NCBI RefSeq assembly: GCF_002575655.3
Contig: NC_053037.3
Coordinates: 139,325,207-139,389,206, forward strand
Direction of reading: 5' to 3'
Origin: Aegilops tauschii subsp. strangulata
Lineage: Eukaryota; Streptophyta; Magnoliopsida; Poales; Poaceae
Length of the DNA: 64,000 nt
Shown piece by piece: positions 12,438 through 21,655 of this stretch; positions within the stretch are counted from its first letter, which is position 1; the number at the start of each line of letters is the position of its first letter. A program made the position numbers and the translations under genes. The notes below the pieces were generated by a model. It made no database searches, had not been told where the DNA came from, and saw only the letters and a program-made list of their open reading frames with translations.

Positions 12438-12869
12438 TTACTTTGGTACCTTCCTACTTACGGAAAAGTTTGCATCAGGTCTGGTACACAACATGGCATA
12501 CATAATAGACCCTATGGCCGAGGCATAGGGGACGACACTCATCTTTTCTCTATCTTCTGCCGTGGTCGGGCATTGAGCCGTGCTCAATTGCACACCTTGC
12601 AATACAGACAAGAACCCCTTCTTGGACTGATCCATATTGAACTTCTTCAATATCTTGTCAAGGTACGTACTTTGTGAAAGACCAATGAGGCGTCTTGATA
12701 TATCTCTATAGATCTTGATGGCTAATATATAGGCAGCTTCTCCAAGGTCCTTCATTGAAAAACACTTGTTCAAGTAGGCCTTTAGGCTTCCCAAGAATTC
12801 TATATCATTTCCCATCAACAGTATGTCATCCACATATAATATGAGAAATGCTACAGAGCTCCCACTCAC
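12438..12869 (-). pseudogene. Copia reverse transcriptase, C-terminal half
   Basis: This 143-residue frame contains the reverse transcriptase active site YVDD (within LYVDDILLMGND) and the downstream Copia segments up to the AIGSIMYAM motif. A frameshift at a T run near 12898-12903 separates it from the upstream gag-integrase frame, which stops at 12866. A second frameshift lies at its end. The catalytic Asp pair is intact, so the protein was probably functional before these two changes. Confidence 0.9.
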
Positions 12870-15835
12870 TTTCTTGTAAACACAAGCTTCTCCATAAGTC
12901 TGTATAAAAACCCAAACGCTTTGATCATCTCATCAAATCGAATGTTCCAACTCCGAGATGCTTGCACCAGCCCATAGATGGAGCGCTGGAGCTTGCATAC
13001 CTTGTTAGCATTCTTAGGATCGACAAAACCTTCCGGCTGCATCATATACAATTCTTCCTTAAGAAAGCCGTTAAGGAATGCCGTTTTGACGTCCATTTGC
13101 CATATCTCATAATCATAGTATGCGGCAATTGCTAACATGATTCGGACGGACTTCAGCTTCGCTACGGGTGAGAAAGTCTCATCATAGTCAACCCCTTGAA
13201 CTTGTCGATAACCCTTAGCGACAAGTCGAGCTTTATAGATGGTAACATTACCATCCGCGTCTGTCTTCTTCTTAAAGATCCATTTGTTTTCTATCGCTCG
13301 CCGATCATCGGGCAAGTCTGTCAAAGTCCACACTTTGTTTTCATACATGGATCCTATCTCGGATTGCATGGCTTCAAGCCATTTGTCGGAATCTGGGCCC
13401 GCCATTGCTTCTTCATAGTTCGAAGGTTCACCGTTGTCTAACAACATGATTTCCAAGACAGGGTTGCCGTACCACTCTGGCGCGGAACGTGTCCTCGTGG
13501 ACCTATGAAGTTTAGTAGTAACTTGATCCGAAGTACCTTGATCATCATATTTAGCTTCCTCTCGAGTCAGTGCAGGCACCACAGGAACATCTTCCTGAGC
13601 TGCGCTACTTTCCGGTCCAAGAGGTAGTACTTCATCAAGTTCCACTTTCCTCCCACTTACTTCTTTCGAGAGAAACTCTTTCTCCAAAAAGGACCCGTTC
13701 TTGGCAACAAAGATCTTGCCTTCGGATCTGAGGTAGAAGGTATACCCAATGGTTTCCTTAGGGTATCCTATGAAGACGCATTTTTCCGACTTGGGTTCGA
13801 GCTTTTCAGGTTGAAGTTTCTTGACATAAGCATCGCATCCCCAAACTTTTAGAAACGACAGCTTAGGTTTCTTCCCAAACCATAATTCATACGGTGTCGT
13901 CTCAACGGATTTCGACAGAGCCCTATTTAAAGTGAATGCGGCAGTCTCTAAAGCATAGCCCCAAAATGAGAGCGGTAGATCGGTAAGAGACATCATAGAT
14001 CGCACCATATCCAATAGAGTGCGATTACGACGTTCGGACACACCATTTCGCTGAGGTGTTCCAGGCGGCGTGAGTTGTGAAACTATTCCACATTTCCTTA
14101 AGTGTGTGCCAAATTCGTGACTCAAATATTCCCCTCCATGATCTGATCGTAAGAACTTTATTTTCCTGTCACGTTGATTCTCAACCTCACTCTGAAATTC
14201 CTTGAACTTTTCAAAGGTCTCAGACTTGTGTTTCATTAGGTAGACATACCCATATCTACTCAAGTCATCAGTGAGAGTGAGAACATAACGATAGCCACCG
14301 CGAGCCTCAACACTCATTGGACTGCACACATCAGTATGTATGATTTCCAATAAGTTGGTTGCTCGCTCCATTGTTCCGGAGAACGGAGTCTTGGTCATCT
14401 TACCCATGAGGCATGGTTCGCACATGTCAAATGATTCGTAATCAAGAGACTCCAAAAGTCCATCTGCATGGAGCTTCTTCATGCGTTTGACACCAATGTG
14501 ACCAAGACGGCAGTGCCACAAGTATGTGGGACTATCATTATCAACCTTACATCTTTTGGTATTCACACTATGAATATGTGTAACACTACGTTCGAGATTC
14601 ATTAAGAATAAACCATTAACCAGCGGGGCATGACCATAAAACATATCTCTCATATAAATAGAACAACCATTATTCTCGGATTTAAATGAGTAGCCATCTC
14701 GAATTAAACGAGATCCTAATACAATGTTCATGCTCAAAGCTGGCACTAAATAACAATTATTGAGGTTTAAAACTAATCCCGTAGGTAAATGTAGAGGTAG
14801 CGTGCCGACGGCGATCACATCGACCTTGGAACCATTCCCGACGCGCATCGTCACCTCGTCCTTTTCCAGTCTCCGTTTATTCCGCAGCTCCTGCTTTGAG
14901 TTACAAATATGAGCAACCGCACTGGTATCAAATACCCAGGAGCTACTACGAGTGCTGGTAAGGTACACATCAATAACATGTATATCACATATACCTTTGG
15001 TGTTGCCGGCCTTCTTGTCCGCCAAGTACTTGGGGCAGTTCTGCTTCCAGTGACCACTTCCCTTGCAATAAAAGCACTCAGTCTCAGGCTTGGGTCCATT
15101 CTTTGGCTTCTTCCCGGCAACTGGCTTACCGGGCGCGGCAACTCCCTTGCCGTCCTTCTTGAAGTTCTTCTTACCCTTGCCTTTCTTGAACTTAGTGGTT
15201 TTATTCACCATCAACACTTGATGTTCGTTTTTGATCTCCACCTCCACTGATTTCAACATTGAATATACCTCAGGAATGGTCTTTTCCATCCCCTGCATAT
15301 TGAAGTTCATCACAAAGCTCTTGTAGCTCGGTGGAAGCGACTGAAGGATTCTATCAATGACCGCGTCATCCGGGAGATTAACTCCCAGCTGAGTCAAGCG
15401 GTTGTGTAACCCAGACATTTTGAGTATGTGCTCACTGACAGAACTATTTTCCTTCATCTTACAACTGAAGAACTTGTCGGAGACTTCATATCTCTCGACC
15501 CGGGCATGAGCTTGGAAAACCATTTTCAGCTCTTCGAACATCTCATATGCTCCGTGTTGCTCAAAACGCTTTTGGAGCCCCGGTTCTAAGCTGTAAAGCA
15601 TGCCGCACTGAACGAGGGAGTAATCATCAGCACGCTGCTGCCAAGCGTTCATAACGTCTTGGTTCTCTGGGATGGGTGCGTCACCTAGCGGTGCTTCTAG
15701 GACATAATCTTTCTTGGCAGCAATGAGGATGATCCTCAGGTTCCGGACCCAGTCTGTATAGTTGCTGCCATCATCTTTCAGTTTGGTTTTCTCTAGGAAC
15801 GCGTTGAAGTTGAGGGCAACATTAGCGTGGGCCAT
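12866..15835 (-). CDS. Copia gag-protease-integrase-RT (N-terminal part) polyprotein, truncated
   Basis: The frame of 989 residues starts at an ATG on the minus strand at 15835. In order it has the gag region (about 1-240), a CCHC zinc knuckle near 254-267 (CFYCKGSGHWKQNC), a protease segment near 300 where the usual D-T-G reads D-T-S, the integrase zinc-binding GAG-pre-integrase part (about 440-490), and the integrase core with Asp near 501, Asp near 565 and Glu near 601. The first half of the reverse transcriptase follows, with ARLVAKG near 875 and QMDVKTAFLNG near 907. It ends early because of the frameshift near 12900. The Gly-to-Ser change at the protease active site would probably reduce activity. 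In the intact family the frame continues into YVDD and RNase H. Confidence 0.9.
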   Translation of the reverse strand: MAHANVALNFNAFLEKTKLKDDGSNYTDWVRNLRIILIAAKKDYVLEAPLGDAPIPENQDVMNAWQQRADDYSLVQCGMLYSLEPGLQKRFEQHGAYEMFEELKMVFQAHARVERYEVSDKFFSCKMKENSSVSEHILKMSGLHNRLTQLGVNLPDDAVIDRILQSLPPSYKSFVMNFNMQGMEKTIPEVYSMLKSVEVEIKNEHQVLMVNKTTKFKKGKGKKNFKKDGKGVAAPGKPVAGKKPKNGPKPETECFYCKGSGHWKQNCPKYLADKKAGNTKGICDIHVIDVYLTSTRSSSWVFDTSAVAHICNSKQELRNKRRLEKDEVTMRVGNGSKVDVIAVGTLPLHLPTGLVLNLNNCYLVPALSMNIVLGSRLIRDGYSFKSENNGCSIYMRDMFYGHAPLVNGLFLMNLERSVTHIHSVNTKRCKVDNDSPTYLWHCRLGHIGVKRMKKLHADGLLESLDYESFDMCEPCLMGKMTKTPFSGTMERATNLLEIIHTDVCSPMSVEARGGYRYVLTLTDDLSRYGYVYLMKHKSETFEKFKEFQSEVENQRDRKIKFLRSDHGGEYLSHEFGTHLRKCGIVSQLTPPGTPQRNGVSERRNRTLLDMVRSMMSLTDLPLSFWGYALETAAFTLNRALSKSVETTPYELWFGKKPKLSFLKVWGCDAYVKKLQPEKLEPKSEKCVFIGYPKETIGYTFYLRSEGKIFVAKNGSFLEKEFLSKEVSGRKVELDEVLPLGPESSAAQEDVPVVPALTREEAKYDDQGTSDQVTTKLHRSTRTRSAPEWYGNPVLEIMLLDNGEPSNYEEAMAGPDSDKWLEAMQSEIGSMYENKVWTLTDLPDDRRAIENKWIFKKKTDADGNVTIYKARLVAKGYRQVQGVDYDETFSPVAKLKSVRIMLAIAAYYDYEIWQMDVKTAFLNGFLKEELYMMQPEGFVDPKNANKVCKLQRSIYGLVQASRSWNIRFDEMIKAFGFLYRLMEKLVFTRK

Positions 15836-16596
15836 TTGATCTACAAGACATATTGTAAAGATTTTAGACTAAGTTCATGATAATTAAGTTCATCTAATCA
15901 AATTATTCAATGAACTCCCACTCAGATAGACATCCCTCTAGTCATCTAAGTGAAACATGATCCGAGTCAACTAGGCCGTGTCCGATCATCACGTGAGACG
16001 GATTAGTCAACATCGGTGAACATCTTCATGTTGATCGTATCTTCTATACGACTCATGTTCGACCTTTCGGTCTCTTGTGTTCCGAGGCCATGTCTGTACA
16101 TGCTAGGCTCGTCAAGTCAACCTAAGTGTTTTGCATGTGTAAATCTGTCTTACACCCGTTGTATGTGAACGTTAGAATCTATCACACCCGATCATCACGT
16201 GGTGCTTCAAAACAACGGACTTTCGCAACGGCGCACAGTTAGGGGGAACACTTTCTTGAAATTATTATAAGGGATCATCTTACTTACTACCGTCGTACTA
16301 AGCAAATAAGAAGCAAAATATGATAAACATTACATGCAATCAAATAGTGACATGATATGGCCAGTATCATATTGCTCCTTTGATCTCCATCTTCGGGGCG
16401 CCATGATCATCTTCGTCACCGGCATGACACCATGATCTCCATCATCGTGTCTTCATGAAGTTGTCAAGCCAACGATTACTTCTACTTCTATGGCTAACGT
16501 GTTTAGCAATAAAGTAAAGTAATTTACATGGCGTTATTCAATGACATGCAGGTCATACAAAAATAAAGACAACTCCTATGGCTCCTGCCGGTTGTC
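15836..16596 (-). other. Copia 5' leader, gag-proximal part
   Basis: This is untranslated leader of the Angela-type Copia between gag and the point where G1 inserted. It continues at 29893-30400. I see no ORF of note in it. Long leaders with packaging signals are usual in this Copia group. Confidence 0.8.
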
Positions 16597-16601
16597 ATAC
16601 T
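16597..16601. repeat. Target site duplication ATACT (left) of G1
   Basis: ATACT occurs immediately before G1 (16597-16601) and immediately after it (29888-29892). Confidence 0.95.
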
Positions 16602-17918
16602 TGTAACACCCTGAGAATCATGCTACAGTAACCCCCTGTGATTAAGCTAATCATGTTGCTAAACAGGGCTTGATCACATTTGAATCACCTTCCTTTCAAA
16701 CCCCTAGCTCAAACTTCAAATATAATTAAAGTGAAAAATAAAAGTTTTCAAAAACTCAAACAAAAATGTTCTGTGGGTGCTAAATAATACACTGGCAATT
16801 ATGGTGGAAAAAACTCCTTTTTATAAAATGCCTAAATGCTTTAAATGAAATAAAACAGAAAAGGGAATAAGCAAATAAAAAGAAAACAGAAACAGTCAGA
16901 GAAAAAGAAAAAAAGGAGCAGGCCTCCCCCCCCACTGCCCCCCCGGCCCAAACTGGGCCGCACCCCCGCGCCCCCGGCCCAGCCCACCTCCTCCCTCGTC
17001 CCTTCCCTGTTCCCCCGACCGGGTCGGAACAGGGGCGCGCTGCCGCCGCACCCCCTCGCCGGCGGTGAACCCCGCGAGAGGATAAGGGCGCCAGCGGCCC
17101 CCGCTCCCTCGGGCCTCTCTCCCACTCACCCCGCTCACTCCCTCGGCCTCTGCGCCTCTCCCCCGGATCCGCGCCGCTCTCCTCTTCCCCACGCCCGACG
17201 CGCTCGCCGCCGTTCACCGTCGTTCACACGGCCACCGTACCCACCTCGCCGCCCCAAGGTGTCTCCAAGGACCGCCGTCGCCCGCTGCATCGTCTGGTGC
17301 ATCCCGTTGGAGACCGGAGCCCCTACAACGAGCACACCGAGCTCGTCTTCCCCGCACGGCCGCCATCGATCGCCGCCCCGTTTCGCCTCCGACGAGCCTC
17401 CCCGAGCACGCTGCCGTCCCCCTACAGCCACGCGGTGAGCTCCTCTACCTCCTCCCCCTCTCCGCTAGCTCGCCCGCGCTCCGTAGCTGCCCCCCCACGC
17501 GCGCCCGAACGCCGCGCCGCGAGGCTCGCCGCCGGCGGGTCTCCGGTGACCAAATGGTCACGGGGTCAAGCCCGTTACACTCCCCGCCGTTTGTAGATGC
17601 CCCCTAGCCCCTCCGCTTTTTCGATAGCTCGCCGTAGCCATGTCTCCGTCGAGCACCCGTGCGCGCCGCCGCCTCCGCCGCTCGCCGGCGCCGATTCCGG
17701 CCAAGTCCGGCGAAGCCCCGGCCACCACTGGATGCGGCGCTGCGAGTTCTTTCGAATGGGCCTAGCCCCGTTCCTCCCCGACCCCCGTAGCGCGATTCCG
17801 GCCAACTCCGGCGAGGGACCGCCGCGGTTTTGGTCGCCGGAGTTGCGCCGGCGCCGGCCGCCGACGTGGCTGGCCTGGCCCCACCCCCAGTGTCCCTGCT
17901 AGTGGCCCCCACGGGCCC

Positions 17919-17946
17919 CAGTTGACTGGGTTGACCCAGTCAACTG
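17919..17946. repeat. Perfect 13-bp inverted repeat in the G1 LTR
   Basis: CAGTTGACTGGGT is followed after two bases by its exact reverse complement. The same structure is present in the 3' LTR (around 27485-27512). It sits at the sharp change from GC-rich to AT-rich sequence. Confidence 0.85.
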
Positions 17947-18183
17947 CTGACTGGGCAGGCCCAGTCACTGACATGCGGGCCCCGCCGCAAAAATTAAAAA
18001 AAAGAAAAGAAAAAGAAAATGTTTTATAAATAAAAATAATTAGTTTAATTAATCTCTCACTGACAGGTGGGCCCAGTAGTTAATTAACTAAAAAACTAAT
18101 TAGTTAATCCTCTGTTAACCCACTGTCTATGACAGGTGGGTCCCCCTTGTCAGTTTGACCAGTCAACCCGGACTGTTAACCGC

Positions 18184-18213
18184 TGACGTCACTCCTACGT
18201 CATGCTGACGTCA
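18184..18213. promoter_or_regulatory. Cluster of TGACGTCA sites in the G1 LTR
   Basis: Two palindromic TGACGTCA sites (18184-18191 and 18206-18213) flank a third TACGTCA half-site in 30 bp. Such sites are bound by plant TGA-type bZIP factors in as-1-like elements, which answer to salicylate and stress signals. A further TGACGTCA is at 19194-19201. The cluster is repeated in the 3' LTR at 27750-27779. Function in this element is inferred. Confidence 0.55.
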
Positions 18214-18583
18214 TATCCCTTTTTCTGTTAATTAAATAATTCCATAAATTCAAATAAACTTTGAAAATTCATATCTTTTAAACCGTAACTCGGATGAAAA
18301 TGTTTTCTATATGAAAGTTGCTCAGAACGACGAGACGAATCCAAATACGCGGTCCGTTCGTCCACCACACCTCCCTAACCTATCGAACTAGCAACTTTCC
18401 CCCTCCGGTCCGTCTGTCCAAAAGCGCGAAACATCGGGAATACCTCCCGGATGTTCCCCCCTTCACCGGTACCACCTACTGTCGCGTTAGGACACCCCTA
18501 GCACCGCTCACTGTCATGTCACGCATCGTCATGCTTATGTTTGCATTGTATTTACTGTTTCTTCCCCCTCTTCTCTCCGGTAG

Positions 18584-18658
18584 ACTACGAGACCGACACT
18601 GCTGCTGCCCAGTTCGACTACGGAGTCGACGACCCCTCCTACTTGCCAGAGCAACCAG
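18584..18658 (+). other. Exon-like block x in the G1 LTR
   Basis: A pyrimidine-rich tract ending in TAG (18581-18583) precedes 75 nt that read as 2 bases, 24 codons rich in Asp, Tyr, Ala and Pro, and 1 base. They end at CCAG followed by GCAAGC, a GC-type donor. The 3' LTR copy is 28150-28224. Joined in phase to the block at 19927 the frame continues without a stop until TAG. The corresponding block in G2 (44045-44095) has the same phases and the same CCAG/GCAAGC boundary. Confidence 0.45.
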
Positions 18659-19926
18659 GCAAGCCCCCCCCCCTTGATCACCAGATATCGCCTACTCTCC
18701 TCTATACTGCTTGCATTAGAGTAGTGTAGCATGTTACTGCTTTTCGATATCCTATTCTGATGCATAGCCTATCCTTGCTACTACTGTTGATACCTTTACC
18801 TGCAATCCTACATGCTTAGTATAGGATGCTAGATTTCCATCAGTGGCCCTACATTCTTGTCCGTCTGCTGTGCTACACTATCGGGCCGTGATCACCTGGG
18901 CGGTGATCGCGGGTATATACTTATATACTATATACATGACACATGTGATGACTAAAGTCGGGTCGGCTCGTAGGAGTACCCGCAAGTGGATCTTTGTGGC
19001 GGAGCGACAGGGCAGGTTGAGACCGCCTAGGTAAGAGGTGGGCCTGGCCCTGGTCGGCGTTCGCGGATACTTAACACGCTTAACGAGATCTTGGTATTTG
19101 ATCTGAGTCTGGCCATTTGGTCTATACGCACTAGCCATCTACGCGGGAGTAGTTATGGGTATCCCGGCGTCGTGGTATCAGCCGAAGCCTTCGTGACGTC
19201 AGCGACTGAGTGGCGCGCGCCGTGTTGGACCGCTATGACGTAACCGCCGTGATCGTGTGGGTTGCTAGGTCTGCTCGCGGCCGCGTTCGCAACGTGCAGG
19301 TGTGCATAGGGCGATGGGCCCAGACCCCTGCGCGCTTAGGATTAGACCGGCGTGCTGACCGCTCTGTTGTGCTTAGGTGGGGCTGCGACGCGTTGATCTT
19401 ACGAGGCCGGGCATGACCCAGAAAAGTGTGTCCGGCCAATTGGGATCGAGCGTGTTGGGTTATGTGGTGCACCCCTGCAGGGAAGTTTATCTATTCGAAT
19501 AGCCGTGTCCCTCGGTAAAAGGACGACCCGGAGTTGTACCTTGAGCTTATGACAACTAGAACTGGATACTGAATAAAATACACCCTTCCAAGTGCCAGAT
19601 ACAACCCGGTGATCGCTCTCTAACAGGGCGACGAGGAGGGGATTGCCGGGTAGGATTATGCTATGCGATGCTACTTGGAGGACTTCACTCTATTCTCTTC
19701 TATATGCTGCAAGATGGAGATGACCAGAAGCGTAGTCTTCGACAGAACTAGCTATCCCCCTTTTAATTCTGGCATTCTGCAGTTCAGTCCACTGATATGC
19801 CCCTTTACACATATACCCATGCATATGTAGTGTAGCTCCTTGCTTGCGAGTACTTTGGATGAGTACTCACGGTTGCTTCTCTCCCTCTTTTCCCCCCTTT
19901 CCTTTCTATCTGGTTGTCGCAACCAG

Positions 19927-20027
19927 ATGTTGGAGTCCAGGAGCCAGACGCCACCGTCGACGACGACACCTACGGCACTGGAGGTGCCTACTACTACGTG
20001 CAGGCCGCTGACGACAACCAGGAGTAG
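19927..20027 (+). other. Exon-like block y in the G1 LTR with stop codon
   Basis: A pyrimidine-rich tract ending in AACCAG (to 19926) precedes AT plus 32 codons, very rich in Asp and Tyr, closing with TAG at 20025-20027. The 3' LTR copy is 29492-29592. The two copies differ by one silent and one Asn/Asp change. The parallel block in G2 (45588-45643) also starts CCAG/ATGTT and is acidic. Confidence 0.45.
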
Positions 20028-20324
20028 TTAGGAGGTCCCAGGCAGGAGGCCTTGCCTCTTCGATCGTTGCTACTTTTGTGCTAGCCTTCTTAAGGCAAAA
20101 CTTGTTTAACTTATGTCTGTACTCAGATATTGTTGCTTCCGCTGACTCGTCTGTGATCGAGCACTTGTATTCGAGCCCTCGAGGCCCCTGGCTTGTATTA
20201 TGATGCTTGTATGACTTATTTATGTTGTAGAGTTGTGTTGTGATATCTTCCCGTGAGTCCCTGATCGTGATCGTACACATTTGCGTGCATGATTAGTGTA
20301 CGGTCAAATCGGGGGCGTCACAAG

Positions 20325-20338
20325 TTGGTATCAGAGCC
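20325..20338 (+). other. Primer binding site of G1
   Basis: TTGGTATCAGAGCC lies two nucleotides after the 5' LTR and matches the 3' end of methionine initiator tRNA. Confidence 0.9.
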
Positions 20339-20658
20339 GACTGCCTGTAGGAAACCCCCTTCCACACTCCTTGGCCGAAGTCGAGTCTAGACATTACAAA
20401 AACTTTTACTAACATGGCTGTGTGTCTTACGGGCCCACGTCGCCATTGGGTGGTACTAGGATCTTTTACTCCTCGACCTTTACTCTGGGACTCTGAACTC
20501 TCTTCTACTCGGGTTAAACGAATTTACCTAACTCTAACACTAGGATCCCGTGACCGCGTTCACCCCAAAGATGGATAAGCCATAGTTGTTTCTTAGAATA
20601 GTATTTTGAACAATTCACACACTATCAATTGACTCCTTTGAAACGTCTTTGCTTTCAG

Positions 20659-21417
20659 ATGGAACCCTCGAGGCAGGTCGTGCGCCACACGACGGCCATT
20701 GGTGCCTCGGGATCACCTGCGGTGCTAGCTGAGATGATGACCTATCTGGGTTATCGCTGGCACCCTGAGTTCACCGTCTACGAGGAGTACCAGGACTTTA
20801 ACCAGGAGCAGTACCGTGCCATCGTCCACCTCTACTCTCGGGAGTATGACTCCACTACTGTGCTGCACACCGCACATGGTGTTGGTGTGACCATCGATAT
20901 GGCTGTCCACGATGCAGCCTATGCTGCTCTGACACGTCTTCGTGGAGAGTATCGGGAGTTGGACACCTCCCCTTTCAGGCACATTGCTATCGCCTCTGAT
21001 GTTGGTGCGGAGGGATACTATACTGCTGCCTACTCCACTGTCACCCGGGAGCCCTTCTACCATCAGCACCTGGTTCTGCATGCTGATGGGCTGGATCGAG
21101 CTAACCGAGCTCTTCGCCACGAGATGTACACCACCCGTCAGCACCTTTACCGTGCTCTGACGCTGCTGCACCCCTTTGTCCGGTCTGGACAGGTACCGCG
21201 TTCTGCGATCTACCCAGCCAGGACCGTGATGCCCCACGGTGTTGGTTGGCCAGAGGTGGGAGGCTACTCTCCCGCACTTGGACCTTTTCTGCCACCTGAG
21301 CACCGGGCTCTACACTTGAGTATCCGCGGCCCCCAGTCTGCTGACGTGGAGGACTATCCGTTGCCTCACTACCAGCTGTCGGGCTACGATTACCTCCACA
21401 GTACCTCTTGGGACTGA
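20659..21417 (+). CDS. G1 accessory ORF upstream of gag, dsRNA-binding-domain-like
   Basis: This frame of 252 codons lies between the primer site and gag and is not part of gag-pol. I start it at the ATG at 20659, which follows a splice-acceptor-like GCTTTCAG directly; the frame is open a little further upstream without an ATG. Residues about 20-95 fit the alpha-beta-beta-beta-alpha pattern of double-stranded-RNA-binding domains: an N-terminal helix with LAEMMTYLG, then PEFTVY at 36-41, a hydrophobic strand around YRAIV at 52-56, and a helix with DAAYAALTRL at 85-94. The typical Lys pair before the last helix is missing. G2 has a homologous ORF with PEFT-x-Y at the same residue numbers. The C-terminal half (about 130-252) has no recognised domain. 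Function is unknown; RNA binding or silencing suppression is a guess. Confidence 0.75.
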   Translation: MEPSRQVVRHTTAIGASGSPAVLAEMMTYLGYRWHPEFTVYEEYQDFNQEQYRAIVHLYSREYDSTTVLHTAHGVGVTIDMAVHDAAYAALTRLRGEYRELDTSPFRHIAIASDVGAEGYYTAAYSTVTREPFYHQHLVLHADGLDRANRALRHEMYTTRQHLYRALTLLHPFVRSGQVPRSAIYPARTVMPHGVGWPEVGGYSPALGPFLPPEHRALHLSIRGPQSADVEDYPLPHYQLSGYDYLHSTSWD

Positions 21418-21655
21418 TGTAGGCTTGATGGTAGTATTAGTTTCAGTCGTCGCGAGCCTGTGTGCCGCCTATGATGTTTTAGTCCATGTACTGAACTCTG
21501 TGTACTGAACTCTATGCATGACCCCTTTTGTAAGTTATGCCGACTACTATGCAGTAGCTATCGTGCTCCTTTCAATTATGCATGTTTCATCATGAATGAT
21601 TCTTGTCATTGCAAATTTTCTCAATGCTGAACTACCCCTGTTATATATTAGCAGG

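Larger units (their letters stand above)
16602..20322 (+). repeat. 5' LTR of G1
   Basis: It starts TGTAACACCCTGAG and ends GGGGGCGTCACA. Three zones are visible: an AT-rich start, a GC-rich gene-like block (about 16920-17990), and a mixed zone with bZIP-type sites and exon-like blocks. A perfect 13-bp inverted repeat (17919-17946) marks the GC to AT transition. A splice-donor-like GTGAGC occurs at 17435. Open frames in the GC-rich block overlap on both strands and look compositional. Confidence 0.95.

Noticed and set aside
16780..17912. Overlapping Gly/Arg and Pro/Ala-rich frames in the G1 LTR
   Set aside because: They are open on both strands, have no motif, and differ between LTR copies by indels in C runs. 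They reflect GC-rich composition.
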